In this document: positions 8,364 through 17,806 of the stretch, in pieces
Layout of the letters: every line of letters begins with the position of its first letter
How positions within the stretch are numbered: position 1 is the stretch's first letter
Source: Bacillus sp. N13C7
GTDB lineage: Bacteria > Bacillota > Bacilli > Bacillales > Bacillaceae
Length of the DNA stretch: 64,000 bases
Assembly (NCBI RefSeq): GCF_026790065.1
Contig: NZ_JALAMO010000004.1
Coordinates: forward strand, 1-64,000
Direction of reading: 5' to 3'
The notes under the pieces: generated by a model
Databases searched by the model: none
Seen by the model: only the letters and a program-made list of their open reading frames with translations
Told to the model about the DNA's origin: nothing
Translations under genes and position numbers: made by a program

Positions 8364-9370
8364 GCATTCTCCCCCTTTTTTTGCCTGAAAAGCAGATATA
8401 AGAAATAAGGCACGCCGAGGATCGCCAAAATGATGCCTGCGGGCACTTCTGCGGGCTGGAAAAACAGTTTTCCGGCAAAGTCTGCGCTTATTACAAGCAG
8501 CATGCCGATTAAACCGCTCAGTGGCAGGATGTAGCGGTGTTCGACACCAGCCATTCTCCGTGAAATATGGGGAGCAATTAAGCCGACAAACGCCATGCTT
8601 CCCGCTACGGAGACACAGGCGCTGATTATTGCTACACAGGCGACAAGCAGGATGGTTTTTTCTTTATTTGATGAAATACCAAGGCTTCTGACTGTGTCTT
8701 CATCAAAACGAATGGTATCGAGCAAGCGGGACTTGGCGAAAAGAATAGGTATAAACAGCAGCATCCATGGGAGAACGGCTGTGATATACGTCCAGTTGGC
8801 AGACCAGATGCTTCCGTTTTTCCACACCATGGCCATTTGATAGTCTTGCGGATCCATTTTTAAAGATAAAAACAACGACAGGGCGCTGAATCCTGAATTA
8901 ATCGCGATTCCTACCAGAATAATTCTTCCTGAATCTAAATTGCCTCTGTGCCAAGCAAATATGTAAATCAGAAGCGCTGCAATCAGTCCGCCTATTAATC
9001 CGAAGAACGGCATTCCCATCGCTGTAGCTATAGATGTCACTTCCTTTTGGCCTTGGAATAAGAGCATAAACGCCACAATTCCGGCTCCCGCCCCTGCATT
9101 GATTCCGAGAATTCCCGGGTCTGCAAGCCCGTTTCTTGTGATGGCTTGGATGACGGCGCCTGCAATGCCAAGACCAAGTCCGATAATAGCTGCCATGACA
9201 ACCCGCGGCAGTCTTAAATCGAACAGCAAAATTTCATACTGCGGATTCGGATCGATCTGAAAAAGAGTGGAGAGCAGCTCAGCCGGATGAACAGAAAAGG
9301 ATCCGCTCGTCAAGCTGAAATAGCTGACAACGAGAATCAAAGCAATAAATACGGCATATTTTTTAGCCAT
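8360..9370 (-). CDS. feuC: bacillibactin ABC transporter permease FeuC
   Basis: A 336-residue FecCD-family permease with about nine to ten membrane helices and typical motifs such as ARNGLADPGILGINAGAGAG and GLIAPHISRRMAG. With FeuB it forms the membrane channel for Fe-bacillibactin and Fe-enterobactin. No ATPase gene lies in the operon; the known partner, YusV, is encoded elsewhere. Its start overlaps the end of feuB by eight bases. Confidence 0.95.
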   Translation of the reverse strand: MAKKYAVFIALILVVSYFSLTSGSFSVHPAELLSTLFQIDPNPQYEILLFDLRLPRVVMAAIIGLGLGIAGAVIQAITRNGLADPGILGINAGAGAGIVAFMLLFQGQKEVTSIATAMGMPFFGLIGGLIAALLIYIFAWHRGNLDSGRIILVGIAINSGFSALSLFLSLKMDPQDYQMAMVWKNGSIWSANWTYITAVLPWMLLFIPILFAKSRLLDTIRFDEDTVRSLGISSNKEKTILLVACVAIISACVSVAGSMAFVGLIAPHISRRMAGVEHRYILPLSGLIGMLLVISADFAGKLFFQPAEVPAGIILAILGVPYFLYLLFRQKKGENA

Positions 9371-10367
9371 TTTGCTCCCCTCCTTTTCGTTTAATCAAAT
9401 AAAGGAAGAAAGGCACCCCGATAATGGATGTCACGACTTCAATCGGTGTTTCAAACGGATAATTGATAAATCTGCTTGCGAGATCACACAGGGTTAAAAA
9501 AATGCCGCCTAAGATGCAGGAACACGGAATCAGCCTGCTGTAATCAGAGCCAACGAGAAATCTCGTGATATGCGGAACAACCAGTCCGACAAACGCAATT
9601 TTTCCGGCTAGCGCTACTGCACTGCCGGTCAAAATAATGACTGAAAGCATCGCCATGATTTTAATGGTTTTTTTCTTTTGCCCCAGACTTTTAGAAATGT
9701 CGTCGCCTAATGATACAGCGGTCACCTTTTTACTAAGAGAAATGGCCATTATAATGCCAATCAGGAAAAAAGGAGCGGCAAGCTTCAGGAAGTCCGGGCT
9801 CATTTGATGAAGTCTGGCGCTGTACCAGAAACTGAGATCCTGTGAAATTTGAAAATATATCGACATGGCCGCTGATAAACTGCTGAGCAGCATGCTTGTG
9901 ACTGTACCGATGATGGCAAGCTGAACGGGGGTAAACCCGTTAGGCATCATGGCGGCAAGGCTGAATACTAACGCAGCCCCCAAGGCTGAGCCGATAAAAG
10001 AGTAAACGATCATTTCAAAAGAAGACGATTGCGGGAGCAGAACCATACAAAGCGTAATGATAAACGCGGAACCATCTGAAACACCCATAATGGAGGGCGA
10101 AGCTAAATAATTGCGCGTAATGCCTTGCATAAGCGCTCCAGAAACAGCAAGGGCTGCCCCTATGAGCAGAGCGCCGGCAGCCCTTGGAATCCGGGAATGC
10201 CATATAATTTGATGGTCTGTGTTTCCCGGATCGAAATGAATAAGAGATGTAAAAACAATATCTGTGCTTAGATGCTTTGCGCCATATAGGATTGAAAGCA
10301 GCAGCGACAGTGCAATAGCAAATGGAGAAGTAATCAATATGATACGTGTCCACTGTTTTGAATACAT
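9363..10367 (-). CDS. feuB: bacillibactin ABC transporter permease FeuB
   Basis: A 334-residue FecCD-type permease, the partner of FeuC. It has the same GITRNYLASPSIMGVSDGSA and GLVVPHITRFLVG signatures. The ATG at 10367 lies 18 bases after the feuA stop. Part of the Fur- and Btr-controlled feu operon. Confidence 0.95.
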   Translation of the reverse strand: MYSKQWTRIILITSPFAIALSLLLSILYGAKHLSTDIVFTSLIHFDPGNTDHQIIWHSRIPRAAGALLIGAALAVSGALMQGITRNYLASPSIMGVSDGSAFIITLCMVLLPQSSSFEMIVYSFIGSALGAALVFSLAAMMPNGFTPVQLAIIGTVTSMLLSSLSAAMSIYFQISQDLSFWYSARLHQMSPDFLKLAAPFFLIGIIMAISLSKKVTAVSLGDDISKSLGQKKKTIKIMAMLSVIILTGSAVALAGKIAFVGLVVPHITRFLVGSDYSRLIPCSCILGGIFLTLCDLASRFINYPFETPIEVVTSIIGVPFFLYLIKRKGGEQNG

Positions 10368-10385
10368 ACAAAAACCTACTCTGAA

Positions 10386-11339
10386 TTAGTTTTGTGTCAA
10401 TTTTTCAGTTGCCGCTTTCAGGAAGCGGACTTTGCTCCAAGCTGTGCCGCCTTGTGCAAGAGGATCCACTGAGTTGACGTACACATGATCTTCTTTGACT
10501 GCTTTCAGGCTTTTCCAGATTGGGTTTTTCTCTAAATCTTTTAAGGCATCAGGTTTGTCTGCATTTTCATCATCAGAAAATTGGACGAAGATATGGTCCG
10601 GATTCATTTCACTTAGCTTTTCTAACGAAATCAGCTCTTGTGCTTTTGCAGCTTTTACTTCGTCCGGCGCTTTAAGGCCTAAATCACCATAAAGTGTGGA
10701 GTTGAAGTACACCTGTTCAGGATAAATGTAAATGTTGCCTTGTCTGATTCTGATGACAAGCGCTTTTGAATCTTTTGCTTTTTCATTGATTTTTGTTTTT
10801 GTTTCTTTTAGATCCTGTTCATAGTCTGCAATAATTTTCTTTGCTTTTTTCTCTTTTCCAGTCAGCTGGGCAAGCAGCATCATGTTTTCCTTCCAGTTTG
10901 AAGAAATATGAGAAACAGGGATCGTTGTGCCGGCCGTGCTTATTTTTTGCAGTGTTTTTTCTGGGAACTTTGTGGAAGCAAGGATGACGTCTGGCTTCAT
11001 TTCAAGAATCTTTTCAATGTTTGGCTCCATTTTTTCTCCGGTTGGTTCTGCTTTATCAGTGATGTCTTTGAACATATCAGGGAATTTGCCGGAGAATGAA
11101 ATCGCGCCTTGGGGATGAACGTCTAGCAATTTCGCGTCTTCCATTGATTCAACGCTTCCCGTAATGGCAATTTTGTCTGTCGGTACAGTTACTTCATATG
11201 TTTTATCAAGGTATTCAATTTTCTTCTTCTCAGATGCCGTGCCGCTTGCCTTGCTGGCAGTTGATTCGTTTTTGCTGCCGCAAGCTGCCGCCGTCAGCGC
11301 GAGAAGCAAGATTAATAAGGTAAGAGATATCTTTTTCAT
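10386..11339 (-). CDS. feuA: bacillibactin-binding lipoprotein FeuA
   Basis: A 317-residue substrate-binding lipoprotein. The signal sequence ends in a lipobox with lipidated C20 (ALTAAAC), and a class III periplasmic-binding fold (TroA-like) follows from about residue 55. It captures Fe-bacillibactin on the outer face of the membrane and hands it to FeuBC. AGGAGG lies nine bases before the ATG. A near-perfect Fur box sits just upstream. Confidence 0.95.
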   Translation of the reverse strand: MKKISLTLLILLLALTAAACGSKNESTASKASGTASEKKKIEYLDKTYEVTVPTDKIAITGSVESMEDAKLLDVHPQGAISFSGKFPDMFKDITDKAEPTGEKMEPNIEKILEMKPDVILASTKFPEKTLQKISTAGTTIPVSHISSNWKENMMLLAQLTGKEKKAKKIIADYEQDLKETKTKINEKAKDSKALVIRIRQGNIYIYPEQVYFNSTLYGDLGLKAPDEVKAAKAQELISLEKLSEMNPDHIFVQFSDDENADKPDALKDLEKNPIWKSLKAVKEDHVYVNSVDPLAQGGTAWSKVRFLKAATEKLTQN

Positions 11340-11360
11340 CTATAGAGCCTCCTGTTCAAT

Positions 11361-11375
11361 TGATAACTATTATCA
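11361..11375. promoter_or_regulatory. Fur box upstream of feuA
   Basis: TGATAACTATTATCA matches the 7-1-7 Fur box TGATAATNATTATCA with one mismatch. It lies 22 bp upstream of the feuA start. Confidence 0.88.
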
Positions 11376-11429
11376 ATTGGAATTATAGAGAATGAACAGG
11401 TATAACACCATGGACAAATTCCATATTTA

Positions 11430-13019
11430 TCATGGACTTTCGCCGGATAGTAAAGAAATGGTTTGCTGGACAATCCGTTCGTGCCCGCAAGCCGAGTATT
11501 CATTCCACGGGTCAAAGGATAGAAGATATACACGGTTATTCCGCACCGCGCTTAGGTTTTGCCATACTTCCGTCTGCTGCAATTGCTGGTAATAAGCAAT
11601 GGTTTCAGGCTCTTTAAATAGAAAAAGCATCATGCAGTCAGCTTGGCAATTTGCGATATTTTCTAACGAAATCGCTTGCTCTGAAGGCGTGGCTGCCATT
11701 TTTGCCGAGCGAAATCCTAAATCTCCAAAAAAGACTTCGCGGACGCTTCGATTATGTGCCAAATAGAAGTTATGCTTATGCAGCCTTAAAAAGAGAAAAC
11801 GCAGCCCTTCGGCGCGCTGAAGTGTTTTTTTGGCGGCCGCCGTCTGCTGGTCATAAGCCGCGAGCCACTTTTCTGCTTCGGTCTCTTCCTCTAAGAATGA
11901 AGCTGTTTGCATAAAGTGGGTTCTCCAGCTTTTTTCTGAAGGAAGATAAATAACTTCTGCGATGCGATTCAGGTGACTTTGTTCTTCCTGAGAAATCGTA
12001 TCCATGCTGAAAATGACATCTGGTTCAGCCTGCGATAACGTATTCAGGTTTTCTTCCCATTTTTCATTAAACCGGTATGCGCTGAGCTGGACGGGGATAT
12101 CTGTCGAATAATGCCGATAGTAGTAAGATGTCCATTTTGGGTGCAGCGCGGCCGCAAACGGTATGTGATGAAGAGGGATAAGGTGGCCCATTGTGCCCTT
12201 TCCATATGCGGCAATTTTTTTTCGGCGTTTTTTCATATAGCTTGTAGGTGAACAGCCTGTATGTTTTTTAAAGATTCTGCTGAAATAAAATTCATCTTGA
12301 TAGCCGGTTTGATGAGCGATTTCTTTTAATTTGCAGTTTGATCTTGCCATGAGCCGCTTTGCTTTGGTAATTCGCGTATTTGTGATAAATTCCGTTACAC
12401 TCTGACCTGTCCATTTTTTAAAGGTCTCGCTGTAGTGTTTGGCGCTGATCCCTGCCATTTGCGAAAGCTGGGCAAGTGTAATCTTTTTATCGGAATGAGT
12501 TTCGATATATTGTTTTGTTTTTTCGATTGCTGAATGTGTATCCGTCTGGTCAGATAAACTGGCAGTGAAGAGGTCATAAATCAGGCTTTGTACTTCGATT
12601 ACACATTTTAGCTGAGAAAACTGTGACGACTCATTCCATAGGGCCACAAGCTCTTGAAGCCGTGTCGCGAGGTTTTCGATATGTGACACATTCACAAGCT
12701 TCAGTTTGGCTAACTCCGTTTCTGTACATGGTGTTAAGACATCTTGTCCGGTTTCCTTGATATAGCTTTGAAGCCTGATGAGACAGGCATCTATATGTCC
12801 TTCGGATGAAGACGTAAAGCCGAAGGTCTCGTTCGGCGGACAAACATAAAGTGTCTTTTTTTGCAGAGGGCTGATGGTTGTTCCGATCGAAATATGGCCA
12901 TTTCCTTTTAAATGAAAGATCAGCACATATGAATCGGTTAATTGCTGTTCTGAGAAGAGATCACTTGTTTTTTTCAGATATTCAATTTGTATGGGATGAT
13001 AAATCACTGTATTTTGCAA
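11430..13019 (-). CDS. btr: bacillibactin-responsive activator Btr (AraC regulator fused to a binding protein domain)
   Basis: A 529-residue protein with three parts: an N-terminal cupin-like region, an AraC-type double helix-turn-helix at about 165-265, and a C-terminal FeuA-like siderophore-binding domain from about 275. It binds Fe-bacillibactin in the cytoplasm and activates the feu operon. The start is a TTG at 13019 with AAAGGTGG seven bases upstream. It is transcribed toward feuA, which has its own promoter. Its own upstream region carries a Fur box. Confidence 0.93.
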   Translation of the reverse strand: MQNTVIYHPIQIEYLKKTSDLFSEQQLTDSYVLIFHLKGNGHISIGTTISPLQKKTLYVCPPNETFGFTSSSEGHIDACLIRLQSYIKETGQDVLTPCTETELAKLKLVNVSHIENLATRLQELVALWNESSQFSQLKCVIEVQSLIYDLFTASLSDQTDTHSAIEKTKQYIETHSDKKITLAQLSQMAGISAKHYSETFKKWTGQSVTEFITNTRITKAKRLMARSNCKLKEIAHQTGYQDEFYFSRIFKKHTGCSPTSYMKKRRKKIAAYGKGTMGHLIPLHHIPFAAALHPKWTSYYYRHYSTDIPVQLSAYRFNEKWEENLNTLSQAEPDVIFSMDTISQEEQSHLNRIAEVIYLPSEKSWRTHFMQTASFLEEETEAEKWLAAYDQQTAAAKKTLQRAEGLRFLFLRLHKHNFYLAHNRSVREVFFGDLGFRSAKMAATPSEQAISLENIANCQADCMMLFLFKEPETIAYYQQLQQTEVWQNLSAVRNNRVYLLSFDPWNEYSACGHERIVQQTISLLSGESP

Positions 13020-13049
13020 GAGTAGACCACCTTTTCAGAAACATTCAAT

Positions 13050-13064
13050 TGATAATCATTTTCA
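13050..13064. promoter_or_regulatory. Fur box upstream of btr
   Basis: TGATAATCATTTTCA matches the Fur 7-1-7 consensus with one mismatch and lies about 30 bp before the btr start. Confidence 0.82.
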
Positions 13065-13124
13065 ATAAGATTGTACCAAATAAATGAAGGTTTTCCTATA
13101 TAAAGAGGGTGGGTTTTTGTCATG

Positions 13125-13163
13125 AAAAGAACCCTTACTCAGATGTGAAAGTAAGGGTCTTTT
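13125..13163 (-). terminator. hairpin downstream of namZ
   Basis: ACCCTTAC and GTAAGGGT form an 8-bp stem flanked by AAAAG and CTTTT. On the minus strand it would end the mur operon transcript. Confidence 0.65.
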
Positions 13164-13174
13164 GTTCGGTAAGA

Positions 13175-13196
13175 GTATGTTACACGTGTAACATAC
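13175..13196. repeat. perfect 22-bp palindrome
   Basis: The stretch is identical to its reverse complement, with core TGTTACACGTGTAACA at 13178-13193. It lies 12 bp past the namZ stop and before the terminator hairpin. Its function is unknown. It could be an extra RNA hairpin or a protein site. Confidence 0.85.
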
Positions 13197-13208
13197 GATG
13201 CTTACGTC

Positions 13209-14453
13209 TTAATAGATCAGATATTTTTTTCTAGTTTTGCTGAATTGTTGGAGTGGTTTTTCATAGCTGCCTATGATGTCTTCAATAGAAGCGCCGTTTT
13301 CTATTTTTGTCCTGATCCAGCCGTTGCCTGCCAGTTTATCAAATGAACCTGTTGATAGGAACTCAAAATGTTTAGGATAGAGGTCGTGTATTGTTTTAAT
13401 GAGTGACAGTCCTGTTTTTACCGCTTCAAACTTTTCTCTGTCTGTCACATAGAGCTGCACACCGTGGCAAAGCGTTCCTTGATGTTTAGAAAATGTCGGC
13501 GTAAAGGAAGCCGCCCTGAATGTCACGCCCGGCAGTTTAAGGCTGTTTAATGTTTCTTCAAGTTCTGTACTTTTGATAAAGGGAGCCCCAATCAACTCGA
13601 ATGGTTTTGTCGTTCCTCGTCCTTCGGATATATTCGTTCCTTCAATCAGCCCGGTTGCAGGATAAACAAATGTGCTCTCCACCGTCGGCATGTTCGGTGA
13701 CGGGAGGACGAAAGGCAGTCTGGTGTCGCCAAAATCCATTTTTCGTTTCCAGTGCTTCATTTTCACCACTGTCAGATCGGCTTTGATGCCAAATTCCTTG
13801 TTGAACAGTAAAGCCAATTCGCCTATAGTCATTCCATGCTTTAACGGAATCGGATACAGTCCGACAAATGAGGCGTACTCAGGCTCTAAGACTGGTCCTT
13901 CAACATGTGTCCCGCCTTGAGGGTTCGGGCGGTCCAGCACCATAAATGGAATGCCGTTTTCTTTAGCGGCTTCCATTGCATATGCCATTGTATAAATGTA
14001 TGTGTAGTAACGAGTCCCGACATCCTGAATATCAAATATCAGAACATCGACATTTTTCAGCATCTCCGGAGTCGGTTTCTTTGTTTTTCCGTAGAGGCTG
14101 TATACGGGAATCCCGGTTTTTTCATCAATGTAAGAGCCGACTTCGTCTCCCGCCTGAGCGTCGCCGCGAACGCCATGCTCAGGGCCGAATAAAGCTGTCA
14201 ATTTGATATCAGGGTTCTCGTAAAGAATATCGACACTGCTTTTTAGAGATGCGTTTACTCCGGTTGGATTGGTGATCAATCCGATTCGTTTTCCCTTTAG
14301 CTGTTTTTTATAATCCTGTAAAAGCGTGTCTATGCCGGCCTGGACTTTAGGTTTTTTGGCTGTTTTGTTCTTGTCATCGGGTGATGCTGAGGCAGCTGTT
14401 ATCGTTCCGAATATCATGAGCCCTGTGAGAAAAGCAAATATTGTTTTTCTCAT
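13209..14453 (-). CDS. namZ: exo-beta-N-acetylmuramidase NamZ (DUF1343)
   Basis: A 414-residue exported protein with a typical signal peptide (residues 1-23). The rest is the DUF1343 domain, now known as the NamZ exo-lytic muramidase family. NamZ removes MurNAc from the non-reducing ends of peptidoglycan chains. Last gene of the murQ-murR-murP-amiE-nagZ-namZ operon, 16 bp after nagZ. It was formerly called YbbC. Confidence 0.9.
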   Translation of the reverse strand: MRKTIFAFLTGLMIFGTITAASASPDDKNKTAKKPKVQAGIDTLLQDYKKQLKGKRIGLITNPTGVNASLKSSVDILYENPDIKLTALFGPEHGVRGDAQAGDEVGSYIDEKTGIPVYSLYGKTKKPTPEMLKNVDVLIFDIQDVGTRYYTYIYTMAYAMEAAKENGIPFMVLDRPNPQGGTHVEGPVLEPEYASFVGLYPIPLKHGMTIGELALLFNKEFGIKADLTVVKMKHWKRKMDFGDTRLPFVLPSPNMPTVESTFVYPATGLIEGTNISEGRGTTKPFELIGAPFIKSTELEETLNSLKLPGVTFRAASFTPTFSKHQGTLCHGVQLYVTDREKFEAVKTGLSLIKTIHDLYPKHFEFLSTGSFDKLAGNGWIRTKIENGASIEDIIGSYEKPLQQFSKTRKKYLIY

Positions 14454-14469
14454 GTGTCCCCTCCTTATT

Positions 14470-16398
14470 TTAAAGCCGTTTTCCCGTTTTGATATTTAAT
14501 CCGTAGCCAAATGGATAAAGGATGTCTCCCGGTTTCGTGACTGACGGAATGTCAACTGGAAGTGTGCCTTTAGGTTTTGCCTGGCCGAATATCGCCATAA
14601 CTCCGGCAGGAATATTGGGTTGAAGATAACGGCCATTCGCGTATCCTTTAAAGCCGTAGACAGCAATGAGTGCCTTCGCTTCTTCAAAATTGGCGGCATC
14701 ATATGGGTTGCGCAGGCTCATTAAGACAAATGGTTTGTTGTGCTGCTGCGCGGCTTTCATCACAGCTCTCGGAAATACGGTGGCCCATTTGCTTGAATCT
14801 AATATGGTGTCGTCGATGACACCGTCGTTGACGACAGGATCGTTTTTCACGACGTAGGAGCCGGTAATGATATAATCAGCCTCTTTTACTTGTCTTTCAT
14901 GCTCGGCATTAAATACTTGGTTGGCAAAATTCATTTTGCTGAGAGATACGTGTTTGATTTTCTTTCGCTTGATGAGATCGCGAATGGTTTGTTCAATCGA
15001 AGCAGTTTGTTCTTCGTAAGGCGCGGCAATTAAGATTCGGCTGCCTTTTTTAGGCTTGAACGGCAGAGTGTGCTGTTCATTTTTTAATACAGTCACTGCT
15101 TTTTCAGCTATTTTTTTCTCCGTTTTTAAGTGATGCTTGCTTCCTACGATTTTCTGGGCTTTGGCTATTTTTTCTTTTAAGCTGTCGTCGTTTTGAGCCG
15201 GATATATACCGCGTTTTATTTTCAGGGAAATGATTCGTTCAACTGATTTGTTGATTTGATGTTCAGGAATGTCTCCATTTTTCACGGCTTCTTTCAATGC
15301 TTGAAGAACACGTGCGAATTTCTGTTCTTCTTTCAATGAAGTAACTGAGGCCGGCATTAATGCAATATCGACGCCGGCTTTTATGGCCATGACCACAGCC
15401 TCTTCCTGGCCGAAATGATCAGCGATTGCCTTCATATTGAGAGCATCGGTAACGATGACGCCGTTAAAGCCCATTTCTTGGCGAAGAAGTCCTGTCATCA
15501 CTTTTTTCGAAAGTGTAGCCGGAACCAGAATGTCCGATCCATCGAGTTTGCTTTTGTATGTGGTATCGTCAAAGGCAGGAAATTGGACGTGTGCTGTCAT
15601 CACCATATCAGCACCGGCATCGATTGCTCTTTGAAAAGGATAGAGCTCGACCTCACGAAGCCGTTCTTGATTATGGGAGACGAGCGGCAATCCGTAATGG
15701 CTGTCAACGTCCGTGTCTCCATGTCCCGGGAAATGTTTGAGAGCAGAGGCAATATCCTGCCGCTGCAATCCCTTCATCGTATATAAACCGAGTCGTGCTG
15801 TCAGTTCCCGATTGGAGCTGAAGGAACGCACGCCAATTACTGGATTATCAGGATTATTATTAATGTCCATGACGGGGCTGAAATCTGTATTAATGCCTAA
15901 GGCAGAAAGCTCCTTCCCAATGAGGGTGCCGGTCTGATAGGCGTTGATTCTGCTTCTGGCTGCACCCAGCGCCATATTCCCTGGGAAATTAGTGCCCTCC
16001 CCTAATCTCGTTACGATGCCGCCTTCCTGGTCAATGCTCAGAATCAACGGAATTTTAGGGCTTGCCTTTTGGTAAGCGTCTGTCAGCTGTACAGTTTGTT
16101 TTATTGTTTTTACATTTTCTGCAAAAAGGATGACCCCACCGAATTGATATTTCTTGATGAGGCCGGCGACTTCCTCATTCATTTCTGTAAAGGCTTGCGG
16201 AGAGGACTGGCCTTCCTTTTGCCAGTTTCTGAAATCCGGCATCAGCATCTGGCCGAGTTTCTCATCTAACGTCATGCGATTGACAATCTGCTTGGCGTCA
16301 GCTGAGCCGCTGGATGAAGCGGCTTTTGTCTGACTGGCGCCGAAAAAACATGAAAGAAAGAGGACGGCTGAAAGGATAAGCGGAAAGACTGGTTTCAT
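14470..16398 (-). CDS. nagZ: exo-beta-N-acetylglucosaminidase NagZ
   Basis: A 642-residue GH3 glycosidase. The lipobox-like LFLSC has C17. The catalytic dyad D232/H234 ([10 protein letters not shown]) and the nucleophile D318 (IVTDAL) sit at the numbers known for the B. subtilis enzyme. A C-terminal second domain extends past about 420. It acts at the cell wall, removing GlcNAc from GlcNAc-MurNAc-peptides after AmiE or in parallel. Formerly YbbD. Confidence 0.95.
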   Translation of the reverse strand: MKPVFPLILSAVLFLSCFFGASQTKAASSSGSADAKQIVNRMTLDEKLGQMLMPDFRNWQKEGQSSPQAFTEMNEEVAGLIKKYQFGGVILFAENVKTIKQTVQLTDAYQKASPKIPLILSIDQEGGIVTRLGEGTNFPGNMALGAARSRINAYQTGTLIGKELSALGINTDFSPVMDINNNPDNPVIGVRSFSSNRELTARLGLYTMKGLQRQDIASALKHFPGHGDTDVDSHYGLPLVSHNQERLREVELYPFQRAIDAGADMVMTAHVQFPAFDDTTYKSKLDGSDILVPATLSKKVMTGLLRQEMGFNGVIVTDALNMKAIADHFGQEEAVVMAIKAGVDIALMPASVTSLKEEQKFARVLQALKEAVKNGDIPEHQINKSVERIISLKIKRGIYPAQNDDSLKEKIAKAQKIVGSKHHLKTEKKIAEKAVTVLKNEQHTLPFKPKKGSRILIAAPYEEQTASIEQTIRDLIKRKKIKHVSLSKMNFANQVFNAEHERQVKEADYIITGSYVVKNDPVVNDGVIDDTILDSSKWATVFPRAVMKAAQQHNKPFVLMSLRNPYDAANFEEAKALIAVYGFKGYANGRYLQPNIPAGVMAIFGQAKPKGTLPVDIPSVTKPGDILYPFGYGLNIKTGKRL

Positions 16399-16425
16399 GG
16401 AAATTCCCTCCTATCGTCGAATCAT

Positions 16426-17751
16426 TCATTCCATCGCTTCATAAATCGCGGTAATGATGCTCCCGTAACTGCCTGTCGGAAATTGATCACCCTCAAACAC
16501 GTTTGGATTTTCCTCTGGATTAGCAACCGGTGAATGTTTTTTATTTGTTAACAAGGCGATGCCTAAGTTGTATGCTGGATCAATGACGGTAACCGTCCCT
16601 GTCCAGCCGGTATGTCCGTAAGCATTTTTACTGGCATAAGGGCCAAACATCCATTCCATGCTTTTACTTCCGTTTCGCCGCCAGCCAAGAGCGAATGTCG
16701 GATCTGTTTCTGATGGTGAAGCAAATAAGTCAGCTGTTTTCTGATCAAATAAAGAAACGTTTCGGTAGGATCCTTTGTTTAACATAACCTGCAGCAGAAT
16801 AGCCATATCATCAGCATTTGAAAACAATCCAGCATGACCAGACACGCCCCCCATTGAGTAAAACGCTTTTTCGTCATGTACTTCTCCTTGCAGTGTGTTG
16901 GTTCGGATATTAGGGAAATCAATAACGCCATCCCGGGTATTGCCCATACGTTCAGTAGCTGCGAACTGCTTCGGTTTAAAGCCTTTTTGCAGCGGATTGT
17001 ACAAGGTATGCTTCAGGCCCAGCGGCTTGTAGAGCTCCTGCTCCGTGTAGACATCAAGCGGTTTGCCGGTGAGATGTTCGACAATACAGCCGAGGAGCAT
17101 ATAGCCGATGTCACTGTATACGTGCTTTGTCCCTGTTTCATAATCGAGCGGAATGTTCGACAAATATTCAATCGTTTTGTCCCGCTCCTGGGAATAGAAC
17201 TTGCCGGCTTTTTCCGGCGTGTAAAAGTAAAAGCTTGAGGGGAGCCCTGATTGGTGCTGGAGGACATCGATGACACGAATTTTGTCTTTTCCTTTCAAGA
17301 GGTCTCCCGGCTGATCCTTGAAATCCGGCAAATAAGCAGAAACCTTTTCATAGACGTTAAGCTTTCCTTGGCTGACTAAGCGCTGCAAGGCAAAATTCGT
17401 TGCATACATTTTTGTATTTGAGGCCAAGTCAAACATTGTGCTTGATTTCATTTTTGCCGGACGGCGCAGCAGCTCTGATCCTTCATATTTTTTACTGTAG
17501 CCGTATGCTTCTTTTTTGATAATGCGGCCATCCTTCACGACGACAAGAACGGCGCCTGGAAATCCTGCTGCAATATCCCGTTCAATCATCTGATCAACCT
17601 TCCTTAGTTTCTTCGACGAGAATTGTGCAGATTCTGCATTTATGGTTTTCAGCTCAACCTGGTTGTCTGCTGTTTGCGCGAAGGTTTCATTTGGCGTCAG
17701 TAAAAATAGCGTTAAAATGGCACTGAATAAGGACAGTGTCTTTGTTTTCAC
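16426..17751 (-). CDS. amiE: N-acetylmuramyl-L-alanine amidase AmiE
   Basis: A 441-residue exported protein: signal peptide ending near residue 25, then a serine beta-lactamase/esterase-type domain with an SNTK (SxxK) nucleophile motif. AmiE cuts the stem peptide from MurNAc of wall fragments, giving NagZ and MurP their substrates. The GTG start at 17751 follows AAAGGAGC. The spacing to nagZ is 27 bp. Formerly YbbE. Confidence 0.93.
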   Translation of the reverse strand: MKTKTLSLFSAILTLFLLTPNETFAQTADNQVELKTINAESAQFSSKKLRKVDQMIERDIAAGFPGAVLVVVKDGRIIKKEAYGYSKKYEGSELLRRPAKMKSSTMFDLASNTKMYATNFALQRLVSQGKLNVYEKVSAYLPDFKDQPGDLLKGKDKIRVIDVLQHQSGLPSSFYFYTPEKAGKFYSQERDKTIEYLSNIPLDYETGTKHVYSDIGYMLLGCIVEHLTGKPLDVYTEQELYKPLGLKHTLYNPLQKGFKPKQFAATERMGNTRDGVIDFPNIRTNTLQGEVHDEKAFYSMGGVSGHAGLFSNADDMAILLQVMLNKGSYRNVSLFDQKTADLFASPSETDPTFALGWRRNGSKSMEWMFGPYASKNAYGHTGWTGTVTVIDPAYNLGIALLTNKKHSPVANPEENPNVFEGDQFPTGSYGSIITAIYEAME

Positions 17752-17806
17752 ACGCTTGCTCCTTTCCGTGGTTCTATCCCGTTACTATCCCTAAAACTGA
17801 AACCAT

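Noticed and set aside
13178-13193. TnrA/GlnR box
   Set aside because: The spacer is one base too short for TGTNAN7TNACA and the site is at the end of an operon, not at a promoter.
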